Assembly: GCA_026182355.1 (NCBI GenBank) | Contig: JAPFBL010000237.1 | Span: 264,501 to 328,500, forward strand | Length of the DNA: 64,000 bases | Origin: Hermatobates lingyangjiaoensis | Taxonomy: Eukaryota > Arthropoda > Insecta > Hemiptera > Hermatobatidae | Direction: 5' to 3' | Part shown: in pieces, positions 1 to 9,414 of the stretch | How positions within the stretch are numbered: the first letter of the stretch is position 1 | Layout: each line of letters starts with the position of its first letter | Program-made: the position numbers and the translations under genes | Notes under the pieces: generated by a model | Databases searched by the model: none | Seen by the model: only the letters and a program-made list of their open reading frames with translations | Told to the model about the DNA's origin: nothing

Positions 1-578
1 AGATTACTTATGAAAGCATTGGATTCTGTCATGGAAAAATAAGAGCAGCTTCTAGAGACCTGACAGGGCTAATATGACGTTTATTAATAGTCTGGGCCCG
101 GAGGAGCAATCGGATTTTCTCATTTTATTTCATTAAAAAAAAAAGAGTGCAGATAAATCATTCCTTGCAAGAAAGTGCTTGTATTGCCATCTCACTCTTC
201 TATCACGATTCTTACACACAATGAAATAAATTAGTTGACTGTATTAATTATTCAGTATCTTTATCATTAAATTGTGAAACGAAATGATAACTTCATTTTA
301 TTGGGAAAAAAATATGTTAGTAGTTTGCGTAGATACCTCTGATTAACTCAGGGGTTCAAACACTTTGGTTGCGACAAGAAATTATCTTTGGGTTGCAATG
401 ACATATAGGTAAGTAGAATATCATTAGAAGAAGTATAAACAGACTGTAACAGGTACAATAGTGATTCCAGAATCAACAACAAGAGCATTATTCAACTCTT
501 ATCTAATCTTATCAACTTATATCTTATCTTATCAACCCGTATCTAAATGTCTTATCCCATTCTTAATATGCTCTTTGT
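1..578. other. AT-rich flank, no gene recognised
   Basis: No reading frame or known repeat is convincing here. Near position 349 the string CAGGGGTTCAAACACTTTGG resembles the terminus of hAT-type non-autonomous elements, but no partner end was found. A short higher-GC stretch at about 95-115 (GGGCCCGGAGGAGC) stands out from the background without an explanation. Confidence 0.4.

Positions 579-606
<28 letters not shown>
579..606. repeat. (TA)n microsatellite
   Basis: A run of about 14 TA units. It forms the left border of a block of inverted retroelement tails. Confidence 0.95.
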
Positions 607-611
<5 letters not shown>

Positions 612-645
612 ACAAATTCAATAATATATCAACCGTTGGATAGAA

Positions 646-762
646 TAGGTGTATAATGTAATCGGGATTCGGTCAATTTCCAGGATCAAAATCAAACTCT
701 CAAAGCATTGAGAGTTTGATTTTGATCCTGGAAAATTGACCGAATCCCGATTACATTATACA

Positions 763-766
<4 letters not shown>
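646..766. repeat. Short palindrome, family G tail end
   Basis: Two nearly identical arms of about 57 bases face each other around a 6-base spacer. The arms begin and end with AGGTGTATAATGTAATCGGG and its complement. The same arm sequence, with ...GACCGAACCCCGATTAGAG, recurs at 7086-7215 and 45650-45715. This is a terminal piece of the family G retroelement tail in head-to-head arrangement. Confidence 0.8.

Positions 767-801
<35 letters not shown>
763..801. repeat. (TA)n microsatellite
   Basis: About 18 TA units directly between the family G palindrome and the large family A palindrome. Confidence 0.95.
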
Positions 802-803
<2 letters not shown>

Positions 804-1215
804 CAATATATACAAAGAAACATAGAGAAATCAGAAGAACACACTTACAGTCTCTAATTTTCGGTTTGAACCGTCTTCAGGAGAGATAAGAGAGGGAAAC
901 CAAGCGCACTGGATCAGAGACGGTTGGAGACCAACAGTGTTGCCGCATGCGCGCCCGTTCACAGAAAATAAGGTAGACAGGAATCAATTTATAATTAATT
1001 TATAATTTATAAAATAAAATAATGGAATATGAAAACAATAAATATATAAAAAAGAAAAAATTGAAAAAATAAGGGAAATTGATACAGAGAAATTGATACA
1101 TAAACAAAAGTGCTGACTAAGCTATAATAAAATAAAATAAAACTAAGAATACAAATAATAATAACAAATGAAATAATTTAATAAAAAATGTGAAAAGGCA
1201 AGGAACTTTTAGACA

Positions 1216-1272
1216 TTATCGCTTTAGATTGAGGCCAGGTGCACTACGCGCACTTAATAGCCAAATATGGGC
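1216..1272 (-). pseudogene. PLE endonuclease C-terminus, minus copy
   Basis: The minus strand reads EAHIWLLSARSAPGLNLKR and then TAA. This is the extreme C-terminus of the GIY-YIG endonuclease-bearing ORF of Penelope-like elements. Only about 19 codons are left, upstream sequence being replaced by the inverted partner at the palindrome centre. Confidence 0.8.
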
Positions 1273-1279
1273 TTCTTCG

Positions 1280-1339
1280 GAGGCCCATATTTGGCTATTA
1301 AGTGCGCGTAGTGCACCTGGCCTCAATCTAAAGCGATAA
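1280..1339 (+). pseudogene. PLE endonuclease C-terminus, plus copy
   Basis: Reads EAHIWLLSARSAPGLNLKR then TAA at 1337-1339, matching the better-preserved copies at 35667-36275 and 57169-57432. The N-terminal and reverse transcriptase parts are absent. This is a dead fragment, useful mainly because it proves the surrounding palindrome is of PLE origin. Confidence 0.82.
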
Positions 1340-1837
1340 TGTCTAAAAGTTCCTTGCCTTTTCACATTTTTTATTAAATTATTTCATTTGTTATTATTAT
1401 TTGTATTCTTAGTTTTATTTTATTTTATTATAGCTTAGTCAGCACTTTTGTTTATGTATCAATTTCTCTGTATCAATTTCCCTTATTTTTTCAATTTTTT
1501 CTTTTTTATATATTTATTGTTTTCATATTCCATTATTTTATTTTATAAATTATAAATTAATTATAAATTGATTCCTGTCTACCTTATTTTCTGTGAACGG
1601 GCGCGCATGCGGCAACACTGTTGGTCTCCAACCGTCTCTGATCCAGTGCGCTTGGTTTCCCTCTCTTATCTCTCCTGAAGACGGTTCAAACCGAAAATTA
1701 GAGACTGTAAGTGTGTTCTTCTGATTTCTCTATGTTTCTTTGTTTATATTGAACTATATTTGTCCGTTTTGGATCGTATTTCCAACGAAAAAAAGTGTAT
1801 ATATATATATATATATTATATATATATAATGTAATTA

Positions 1838-2098
1838 TTTTTGAGGATTGAGGTCTAATGTTTTGAAACTATTCCTTTTGCCGACGTTTCGCCATATATT
1901 TACGTCATCTTTAGGGCTTGGAAATCTGTTTCTGTCGCAGCATAACTTAATTTACTCTGTTACATGATTAACACATGCTGGCTACTATTTGTTTTATAGT
2001 AGTAAACAGAAACAGATTTCAAAGCCCTGACGATGACAGAAATATATGTCGAAACGTCGGCAAAAGGACCAGTTTCAAATCATTAGACTTCAACCCTC
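1838..2098. repeat. Family G inverted pair with GUC-type hairpin
   Basis: Arms 1838-1945 and 2006-2098 are inverted copies separated by about 60 bases of unrelated sequence. The plus arm holds GCC, CTGACGA, T, a GACA/TGTC hairpin, GAAACGTC, then GGC (2024-2061). GCC and GGC can pair, enclosing the whole motif; the GTC before GGC sits where a hammerhead cleavage triplet would be. No ORF is associated. Confidence 0.75.
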
Positions 2099-2143
2099 AA
2101 AAAAAATTACATCATATAAATATTGGGTTAAGAAAACAAATCA

Positions 2144-2349
2144 TGATATATATATATATATATATATAAAGATTTCACATAAACACGTGAAATAACAATC
2201 AATGATCAAACCACAATAAGAAATGGGAAAACAAGACTAAGATCTTTCAACCGTAACCAGCGGTCTTCGTCAGAGTCAAAAACCCAACTGAATATCAACT
2301 TCAGTAACAAATTTAGTCTTGTTTTCCCATGTCTTATTGTGGTTTGATG

Positions 2350-2392
<43 letters not shown>
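2144..2392. repeat. (TA)n tracts bordering a family C copy
   Basis: Two (TA)n runs, about 2144-2169 and 2352-2392, lie directly at the two ends of the family C sequence. The same arrangement is seen at 6557-7085, 26615-26890 and 48742-48930. Confidence 0.85.
2170..2350 (-). repeat. Family C tail with short inverted end
   Basis: Minus-strand copy of the tail containing CTGACGAAGACCGCTGG, GGTTGAAAGATC and TCTTGTTTTCCCAT, ending toward a (TA)n tract at 2144-2170. A 30-base inverted fragment of the same tail is at 2321-2350, followed by another (TA)n run (2352-2392). Confidence 0.75.
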
Positions 2393-2394
<2 letters not shown>

Positions 2395-2900
2395 TGTAGA
2401 GAAAAACCATTTGTTAATTTATTTCATATTTATTTCAATGGGGCAAAATCTATGAAGGAAAACAGTTTGTTAAAATTTTTCTTCCAATCTGTTTACACTT
2501 CTGTTTAATAATCTTGAATTACTTTTTGGGTTTGATGGAAAAAATTATCTGGAAATTATCAATTTTGGCGGTGTGAATGTAAATATTTACTAAAAAAAAG
2601 AGCTTTGTAATTTCTTCATTATAATTTCCTGCTTAGTTGAATAAAAAAGTGTTGTACCGCAAGTTTATAATTATAATTTTAAAATGTAATAGAGTTATTA
2701 TAATCAATTCTAATTCTACAATATAGCAATCCTAAAGGGTAATCATACGTTTTAATTCCACGGTAGTGCAATCAGTTATTATGTAGTATTTAACCATTGT
2801 AGTTAATGATATAATAGTTTCATATATAGAAGTATTATATAGAAGTTTATAATAATAATAATAATAATATTATATAATAATTCTATATAATAATAATATA
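2393..2900. other. AT-rich sequence without a gene
   Basis: No supported gene. From about 2640 the sequence resembles the outer part of family D tails (a variant of the ...CAATCAGTTATTATGTAGTA... segment is at 2768-2790), so part of this stretch is probably old family D material. A short (AAT)n run lies at 2850-2870. Confidence 0.4.
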
Positions 2901-3020
2901 TAGAAGTTTAATAATGTAAGCAATGCGTGTCGAACACGTAGTGTTCTTCATCCTTGGTTTTATTCCTGAAGGAGAGCATTACGTGTTCGAAACGTGTTGC
3001 TTATATGATGAAACTTCTAT
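2901..3020. repeat. Family D inverted pair
   Basis: Arms 2903-2955 and 2967-3020. The plus arm reads CTGAAGG, an AGCAT..GTGTT stem and then CGAAACGTGTTGCTTAT; the left arm is its complement with several substitutions. This is a degraded member of the family best seen at 43733-44112. Confidence 0.7.
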
Positions 3021-3039
3021 TTGTGATGAATATTTGATT

Positions 3040-3243
3040 AACTTTTTTTTTCATCCTACCTTCATGGTATTTTGTCGGCTAAGTATGGAATGAAAAAACA
3101 CTCTTTCGTATTATTGGTTGTGAACATCAAAAGCATCAACAACGAAATTGAGCCAAATTCCCTAAACAAGCACTCTGAAAGCCTTTCAGCCCAAGTGTAG
3201 CCAATTCAGAAAAAAATACTCTTTTTTTTACGATTAAAAATAG

Positions 3244-3274
<31 letters not shown>

Positions 3275-4187
3275 GTTAACTCCAACATTGCTCTCAGTTC
3301 TCATTCTTTTAAATTAACTTCATTTTTTATCGATAAATCTCATTTTCTAAATACGGTAAACATTTATTGTTTTTCATTTTTATAAATATCTTCAACAAAT
3401 GCAACATTAAATCCAATTTATCATGTTGTGTTTTCACATACTTTTGAAACAGAAAATGCTAAGTCATTTTTTAAAAATATATATTTACTTAAATAGATTG
3501 TTGGTTAATTTTTTGTCCATAGGATTAATAACATAAATATTGCAGTTTGTTTTTTGTATATAAATTCCAGACCATTATAAATTAATTATAATATAATGTA
3601 ATTCCGTTATTAGTATACCAAAGATCGATGCTTTAGAAGGCTTCTTTGAAAAATATTTTAAAAAAAGCAGTGTTTTAATAAAAACATATTTTCCTGATAA
3701 AATGTTCAACAGTTTTTTTGTTTATAAATAATGCGAAACCCTTGCAGGCACTTTGTCATTAGGCGATGAGCTGCCCAATAATAATTACGTCATTAAACTC
3801 TAACATGATCCAACAGTAAAACAAGTATCAATATCACGTTCAAAATAATTTTTTAATTTCTAACTCTTTCTAATACATGATTATGGGTTACTTACCACTA
3901 TTATTGATAATTTTTAACAACAAAAAAAGTGTTATGTTATTCATTATTTTTGAATTATTGACGTATTTATTTATAAAGTTAATAGCGTGTTAGTATTTTT
4001 GTGCCGTGAAAAAAAATTGTAACTTACCCGTGGCAGAAATAATCAGTTCTTATTTTTGCTTTTAAATTTTCGTAAATAATTAAATTATCAGTATAACTGA
4101 TATGACAGTTTATTAATATATTGAAAATTTATGATTAGTAATAATACTTTTTATTCATAAATATGTGATGTAAATACTCGTATGTGT
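3040..4187. other. AT-rich sequence without a gene
   Basis: Long AT-rich stretch with a poly-T run at 3246-3274 and many short homopolymers. No splice-bounded open frame, RNA gene or recognisable repeat was found. Confidence 0.4.
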
Positions 4188-4295
4188 AAAAAGGACTAAG
4201 ATCTTTTAACTATAACAAGCGGTTTTCGTCAGAGTTAGGGTTTTTGACTCTGTCAAAGATAGCTTGTTACGGTTGAAAGATCTTAGTCTTTCTTG
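4188..4295. repeat. Family C miniature inverted pair
   Basis: A family C core (AAGATCTTTTAACTATAACAAGCGG and so on, with its inverted partner ending CTTAGTC) folds on itself around AGTTAGGGTTTTTGACTC. The arms are short (about 45 bases) and diverged. Confidence 0.65.
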
Positions 4296-4584
4296 ACAAA
4301 GGGTAGGGTGTAACCCTGGGGAACATGTTTTTTTTTCGTCTAACTACATACAATAAAAATGTAATTGCACATTCACTCCAGTAGTTGGCAATGGCACTCT
4401 CATTGTGAGTATGTGCACAGCGAGTATTAGCTTTTCAACCTTTTTACTGAAGCAAAACCCCATGGATATATTTCACTGGCTCAAGAGACCTCTATGATAT
4501 AGTCATAATCAGCACAAATTACTTTATTCATTGTAGGTTAACTTGTTTTTCATATATGCATATTGTTACACCACTGAGGTGTCT

Positions 4585-4765
4585 ATGATTTGTATTAGAA
4601 ATAGGAAAACCATCATACCTCGTAAGTTCTTGGAGTCGTTTGATCGCTTTCGGATGTTGTCCATCTTGAGTTGTGATCGAAGATGGAGGAACGTCCGGAA
4701 AGTGCTCTACGACTTAAGGAATATCTTACGAAGTATGACGGTTTTCCCTATTTCTAATATAAAAA
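4585..4765. repeat. Family H inverted pair
   Basis: Arms 4588-4664 and 4678-4762 with the outer signature ACCRTCATACCTCGTAAG. The plus arm has CGAAGATGGAG..AACGTCCGGAAAG, a variant of the CGAAGATGGACAACGTCCGAAAG hairpin seen intact at 27951-27972. The short reading frame here is a by-product of the repeat. Confidence 0.7.
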
Positions 4766-4984
4766 AACATTAAATTTTGTACCTTGTACTTTTGTGAAAT
4801 TAATATTGCTGAAGTGAATTTGAATTTGTTGGTGTTTACTGATTTTGTTTAGTTTTTATTTTCCAATAGTAAAACTGCAATAAGACTTTCAAAAATGTTT
4901 ACTGTTTAAATAAGGATATTAATACTTTTTGAGTTCCAGGCAAATTAGTGCACTTTCAAAATTCTTTTCTTTTACTGACCAATA

Positions 4985-5190
4985 AACAATATTAATATTA
5001 GGGGCTTTCAAAAGTTACGTCTGCATACAAAACAAGTTTAATATGAAAGCTGACAATGCATTTCAAACACTTGTGTTTTCTTCAGGTTTACATCTAAAAA
5101 AATATACATGTCTGTGAGATTTAAAAATATTAGAGTGAATTATTTGAAATTAAATACATATATGAATGTTTAATTACACTATTGAGGTTA
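4985..5190 (-). repeat. Family F tail
   Basis: Contains TTTCAAACACTTGTG followed by TTTTCTTCAGGTTT, the complement of the CTGAAGA hairpin motif, and the flanks GGGGCTTTCAAAAGTTACG and TTAAATACATATATGAATG shared with 10920-11075 and 59450-59720. Decayed, non-coding. Confidence 0.6.
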
Positions 5191-5250
5191 TAAAGAAGGA
5201 AATTAGTATGAAAAATGAATTAATTAATCTGAACATTGCAATAGTAATCC

Positions 5251-5293
<43 letters not shown>

Positions 5294-5312
5294 ATCTATA
5301 TATATATATATA
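5251..5312. repeat. (CT)n then (TA)n microsatellite
   Basis: About 18 CT units (5251-5288) followed by a short (TA)n run. It directly precedes a family G inverted pair. Confidence 0.95.
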
Positions 5313-5322
5313 AATATATATT

Positions 5323-5620
5323 AAATACTTTCCTTCTCGGAATTGGTCAGGGTTAATTATTTTAAATCACCTATTTGCCAACGTTTCGTCTTTATTTTAA
5401 GACATCCTCAGGTCTAGAACCCTAAAACAGTGGACATTTGTCTTATCTACATTACATTTATCATAAAAATTCAAAAACGTATGTGATGATGATAAGATTA
5501 ACGCACATTGTTTTTTGGGTTCTAGCCCTGAAAATGTCTTAAAATAAAGACGAAACTTTGGCAAATAGGCAGTTTCAAATTAGTAATCCTGACCAAATTC
5601 CGAGAAGAAAAAAGTATTTA
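5323..5620. repeat. Family G inverted pair
   Basis: Arms about 5323-5425 and 5507-5620. Both arms hold the motif: on the minus strand CTGAGGAT, GTCTT/AAGAC stem, GAAACGTTGGC (about 5391-5411), and on the plus strand GCC, CTGAAAAT, GTCTT/AAGAC, GAAACTTTGGC (5525-5562). The spacer of about 80 bases is unique. Confidence 0.75.
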
Positions 5621-5639
5621 CTAGTACTTGTGGTCAAGA

Positions 5640-5830
5640 AAACAATACCTCGATATTTTTTTTTTTTTTTTAGATGGAAACCTAAAGAAGGAGACAAAAT
5701 GTTCGAAAAGCGTTGTTAGTTTTCATATTAAACTTTTCTTTTTTTTTTTTTTGGTCTAATGACGTAATTTTTGAAATTTCTCAATATGAGTAAATTCTAC
5801 ATTATAACAGATTGCTTAAGTAAGAAACAA
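5640..5830 (+). repeat. Degraded family F tail
   Basis: Recognisable by CCTAAAGAAGGAGAC, TGTTCGAAAAGCGTTG and the AGTTTTCATATTAAAC segment. The hairpin core has lost its CTGA. Confidence 0.5.
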
Positions 5831-5984
5831 CGTTAATAAGTTTTTCTTCTAAATTTTGTTTTTTTTTTCTATTTACTTTAATTTTAAGAATACAATGTTA
5901 TCAGAGGTGTTTTTATAGACAATTTTCTAGACAAATATTATTATTTATAGTTTCGAAGAAGATTGGGTTGTGGAGCGAATGGGG

Positions 5985-6041
5985 TGGGGGGGGTGCATTT
6001 TTTCTATTTTCTTGGGGGGGGCGCTGGGGGGGGCGGGGGGG
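5985..6041 (+). repeat. G-rich tract
   Basis: Multiple runs of 7 to 8 G (GGGGTGGGGGGGGT, then TTGGGGGGGGCGCTGGGGGGGGCGGGGGGGG in two parts around a T-rich spacer). It can form G-quadruplexes. It resembles the G-rich interior ends of the hAT-type elements at 13555-14111 and 40956-41563 and may be a relic of one. Confidence 0.7.
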
Positions 6042-6548
6042 GTAGCAGAAAATAATTGAGAAGCACTAGTTTACATAGCTAATGGACTTTAGAGTACAGG
6101 AATGCATCAAGAAAAGGGAGGAAGAGAAGGAGAGAATTGAAAGGAAATTCAAGAGGGTATTCTAATATTAACTTAGGAAGACCTTTGTATTGACAATGAA
6201 GAGCCAGATTGAAATCCCTGACTGTATTGCTGTATGGGATGGTTTAACAGAATGCGTTTCTCCCTCTCAGACTTCCAAATTAATTATATCCAGGTCAACC
6301 AATGCGTTTCAATACATGATACCTTTCATGGCTTTCATATATTTAACTATTTCACACAACTGTAATACCTTGTTAGTTCAATTAAGTATATATTTAAATC
6401 TATTCTTATTTCAGGTAGTATATGGAACTGTATGAACAGATTACCTTCATCTAATTTAATTATATTTTAAACAAATCTACTATTCAAGGAAAATAACCAG
6501 GGGGCTAGAATCTGTGAATAATAAGGTGGTGAATGCAGAAATTGTGAC

Positions 6549-6556
<8 letters not shown>

Positions 6557-6593
<37 letters not shown>

Positions 6594-6603
6594 ATATATA
6601 TAT
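6557..6603. repeat. (TA)n microsatellite
   Basis: About 22 TA units with one interruption, at the left border of a family C palindrome. Confidence 0.95.
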
Positions 6604-7066
6604 GATTAAACCACAATAAGAATGGGAAAACAAGACTAAGATCTTTCAACCGTAACAAGCGGTCTTCGTCAGAGTCAAAAACCCAACTGAACACTAGATG
6701 CAGAAAACATCTGGTGAGGAGTTGAGAAGAGTGGGAGGGAAGAGTGGTATTTATGGGGGCAATAGCCTCTTCAAAGAGGGTTGACAGCTAGCGGTTAGTT
6801 TTTTACTTTTTCTTACTGTACTCCTTTGTTTCCCCAAACATCCCTTTCTGGGCATTAGTCCTTTCCTGTGCTTTCACCCTTTTAAAATACCACTCTTCCC
6901 TCCCACTCTTCTCAACTCCTCACCAGATGTTTTCTGCATCTAGTGTTCAGTTGGGTTTTTGACTCTGACGAAGACCGCTTGTTACAGTTGAAAGATCTTA
7001 GTCTTGTTTTCCCATTCTTATTGTGGTTTAATCATTGATTGTTGTTTCACGTGTTTATGTGAAATC
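6603..7066. mobile_element. Family C head-to-head palindrome
   Basis: Arms 6603-6758 and 6880-7033 are nearly perfect inverted copies (155 bases) flanking a 120-base unique centre. The plus arm carries CTGACGA, A, GACCG..CAGTT, GAAAGATC (6965-6993), TCTTGTTTTCCCAT, then the terminal GTGTTTATGTGAAATC that runs into (TA)n at 7066-7085. Inward of the motif the arms include sequence (ACTCTTCTCAACTCCTCACC) absent from other copies, so this is the longest family C 3' end in the window. No endonuclease codons were recognised in the centre. Confidence 0.8.
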
Positions 7067-7085
7067 TTTATATATATATATATAT

Positions 7086-7215
7086 AGGTGTGTTCTCTAA
7101 TCGGGGTTCGGTCAATTTTCCAGGATAAAAAAACAAACTCCCGTAGCCTCGTGCCAACGAGAGTTTGATTTTTTATCCTAGAAAATTGACCGAACCCCGA
7201 TTAGAGAACACACCT
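7086..7215. repeat. Family G terminal palindrome
   Basis: Arms begin AGGTGTGTTCTCTAATCGGG and end with the complement. The centre CCTCGTGCCAACGAGAG is what is left of the GCCAACG..CGAAACGTTGGC region. Same terminal sequence as at 646-766 and 45650-45715. Confidence 0.8.
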
Positions 7216-7249
7216 ATTCTATCAAACGGTCGATATATAATTGAATATG

Positions 7250-7293
<44 letters not shown>

Positions 7294-7297
7294 TATA

Positions 7298-7356
7298 AAC
7301 TAAAATTTATCGAGACTCGGTCAGTTTATGACCGAGTCCCGATAAATTTTAGTTTT
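7298..7356. repeat. Perfect mini-palindrome (family G variant end)
   Basis: AAACTAAAATTTATCG..GACTCGGTCA and its complement meet with almost no spacer. The same ACTCGGTCAG and CCCGATAAACTTTAG ends bound the larger pair at 12983-13176. It is flanked on both sides by (TA)n (7247-7296 and 7390-7413). Confidence 0.8.
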
Positions 7357-7414
7357 GTTTCTATTCAATGGTCGATACTCTTATCAATATTTATATATAT
7401 ATATATATATATAT

Positions 7415-7640
7415 ACACTTCAATGTACATAAAGAAACATAGATAAATTAAAAACACAAACTTACAGTCTTTAATTTTCGGTTGAACCGTCTTCAACGAG
7501 TTGGTTTCCCTCTCTTATCTCTCCTGAAGACGGTTCAACCAAAAATTAGAGACTGTAAGTTTGTGTTTTTAATTTCTTAACGTTTCTTTTATGTACATTG
7601 AAGTGTATTTCTCCATTTCGGATTGTATTTTCATCAAAAA
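7415..7640. repeat. Family A inverted tail pair
   Basis: Arms 7415-7497 and 7520-7640 with only the terminal part of family A: CTCTCCTGAAGACGGTTCAAC on the plus arm and GAGACTGTAAGTTTGTG. No coding sequence remains at the centre. The plus arm runs into (TA)n at 7643-7676. Confidence 0.75.
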
Positions 7641-7641
7641 A

Positions 7642-7676
<35 letters not shown>

Positions 7677-7679
<3 letters not shown>

Positions 7680-7760
7680 ATGTCACCCTTAGAGCTTCCG
7701 AAGAGGCATTCATATGCCTCCTTGGGGCTCGTTCTCCTGGTCTCAACCTGTACCGTTAAT
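7677..7760 (+). pseudogene. PLE endonuclease C-terminus
   Basis: Reads VTLRASEEAFICLLGARS, PGLNLYR and TAA. The ASEEA and LLGARS blocks match the other PLE copies, though one residue of the usual ARSAPGLN is missing. The codons start right at the (TA)n boundary, so no start codon or upstream domain exists. Confidence 0.82.
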
Positions 7761-8060
7761 TATTTTTTATTTTATTATTATTATTATTTTTTTTTATTAT
7801 TATTATTTATTTTTTATTATTATTATTTCGTATTTTATATATTTTTTACCTTGTTTTCTAAATAAATATTGGAGGGATTTCTATTTTTCCTCTCCTCCGC
7901 TGGGGAGCAGCATTGCGGTGGTTCCACGAGTTACTCTGGAGGCCAGTAGCAGTTTGCTTCTCAACGCGAGTACTTCGCACTTCTTCCCGATGACGACGGA
8001 TGTCGAAATATCGAAGTGAGTTCTGTAGTGTCTTTCTGTGTTCTTTTCTATGTGTTAAAG
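7677..8060 (+). mobile_element. PLE 3' end, plus strand
   Basis: A 5'-truncated PLE: C-terminal codons (7677-7760), a T-rich 3' UTR, then CCGATGAC, GACGGATGTC hairpin and GAAATATCGAAGTGAG (7987-8018). Truncation coincides exactly with the (TA)n run ending at 7676. It converges with a second PLE fragment on the other strand (8080-8600). Confidence 0.78.
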
Positions 8061-8079
8061 TATATATATACTTTACAAA

Positions 8080-8600
8080 TTTTGAGAAACACGAATGAAG
8101 TATAGAAATTAGGACTCATATTTAATATTTCGATCCTTTCGAAAAGGAAGTTGAGTGGCGAGAAGACGAAAGCCAACTGGACAGCTTAGCAGAATATGTG
8201 CAGGTTGGCCACAACGAAAACGACAAAAAGTAGTGGGAATGCTGAAGAAGAATAGTAACGAGAAAAAAAATATAATAAAAAAAAATTAATAATAAATAGG
8301 AATCTTCATAAATATAGAATGCAAAAAATCAGAAAATTTAAGAATTAAAAAAATTTTGTAATAAATAATAATAATATATAAATTAAAAAATTAAATTTAA
8401 GAAAAATTCACCTTTGAATACCGTTTAGCGATTCAGGTTGATGCCAGGATTTAAACGAGCTCCTAAGAGCCATATATGGGCTTCTTCAGAAGCTCTACGG
8501 ATCTATTATGTGGAGGGACTGTTTTAAATATTTGAAGTCTGAAATACTCACTGAGGCTTAGGTTATGGGAATTAGCGTGAATAGTAAGCATTACGCTAAT
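8080..8600 (-). mobile_element. PLE 3' end, minus strand
   Basis: A minus-strand copy facing the plus-strand copy at 7677-8060 tail to tail. Codons lie at 8425-8600 and the 3' UTR runs down to about 8080, including a block (8150-8260) also present at 9892-10045. The hairpin motif is degraded (TTTCGAAAGGATCGAAATATT). Confidence 0.7.
8425..8600 (-). pseudogene. PLE endonuclease C-terminus, degraded
   Basis: The minus strand gives LTIHANSHNLSL upstream and RASEEAHIWLLGAR, then NPGINLNR and TAA (8425-8427). It lines up with LPVAIHAKSHGLSFNDC and RASEEAHIWLLGARSAPGLN of the long copy, with several frame or substitution lesions between. Confidence 0.72.
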
Positions 8601-8664
8601 TAAAAGTTATACGTAAAACGTTTATTTATTCTTATAATTAATGTAATTAGTAATATATATTAGG

Positions 8665-8755
8665 TCCCCAACCCCACATACCCTAAGCAAGACGTCTTGC
8701 TAAGGGATCTGATGAACAGATTTTTCCACATCGAAAAAAAAAAATATATATTAGG
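8665..8755 (+). repeat. Poly-A-ended repeat, copy 1
   Basis: The block CCCCACATACCCTAAGCAAG, ACGTCTTGCTAAGGGATC, TGATGAACAGATTTTTCC ends in a poly-A run. The same block, also poly-A-ended, lies at 18349-18435 in unrelated surroundings. It looks like the 3' end of a poly-A retroposon (LINE or SINE); family not identified. Confidence 0.55.
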
Positions 8756-9414
8756 CTCCCCATACTAGAGTACGGTATTTATATGAATGTTTTAGTCGCT
8801 GTAACTATACCACTATTGATAACACCTAAGGAAATCATTAATCTTTTTCACTGCTATCATCGCTTGTATGAAGTAGCAATAAGCAAGCAAACATCCATTA
8901 CGCATGGTAACCCTGCTGGGAATTTAATTCGCCCTGATAAATTGAACTGAATTGATACTAATGGTCCATAAATTTGTAAACAATGAAGCAATCAGACGAA
9001 TCCCGTGTTCATTTAATTTTGTAGTGTTCCAACCAAAGCATTGATAAATAGATGACCAGAGTTTTAGAATTGTTTTACATCCTGGATACATTTCCTTCTT
9101 TCGTTAATGCTTATGTTTGATTATTGCAATGTTCAGATCGCTGTATGTTATTGATATAAATATATATAATGAATTTATTATATAATTATTTATCATACTA
9201 GCTGGTAATTTTGCCCCGGTGTTTTCCTTATGGGCGGTAGATCCCAAAAGAGGACCTTGATCAAAATCAAGATACCGAAGTTAGTTCCCCCCAAACAAAT
9301 TTATTTACGATCCATATGTTTCTGTTTATTTAAATATCACTAGCTTTATTTCTATAGGGAACAAACAGAGAAACTTTGTATTTTATATATACAGGTTAGA
9401 TATAGGAGGTAGAT
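8756..9414. other. AT-rich sequence with repeat-like phrase
   Basis: No gene found. GGTAGATCCCAAAAGAGG (9236) recurs as GGAGTAGATCCCAAAAAAGG (9594) and GGTAGATCCTGTTTTGATC (9408), and CAGAGAAACTTTGTATTTTA (9368) recurs near 10060 as CAGAAAAACCTTGTATTTTA. This marks an old, internally repeated element that I could not classify. Confidence 0.4.

Larger units (their letters stand above)
802..1797. mobile_element. Head-to-head pair of PLE 3' ends (family A palindrome)
   Basis: Arms of about 470 bases (802-1272 and 1280-1752) are almost perfectly complementary around a 7-base centre. Each arm, read outward from the centre, holds the last codons of a PLE GIY-YIG ORF, an AT-rich 3' UTR, the CTGAAGA hairpin (1675-1696 on the plus arm; GGTT/AACC stem), and the tail GAGACTGTAAGTGTG. 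The plus arm continues to about 1797, where (TA)n begins. Both copies are cut at the same codon, so this is one duplicated, inverted 3' end and not two independent insertions. The near identity of the arms suggests either a recent event or gene conversion. Confidence 0.85.

Noticed and set aside
7546..8019. Open frames with IYIYIY or poly-F/Y/I runs (also near 6467, 26773, 36977, 45674, 53919, 57734)
   Set aside because: They are translations of (TA)n and poly-T tracts, or of the antisense of retroelement tails.
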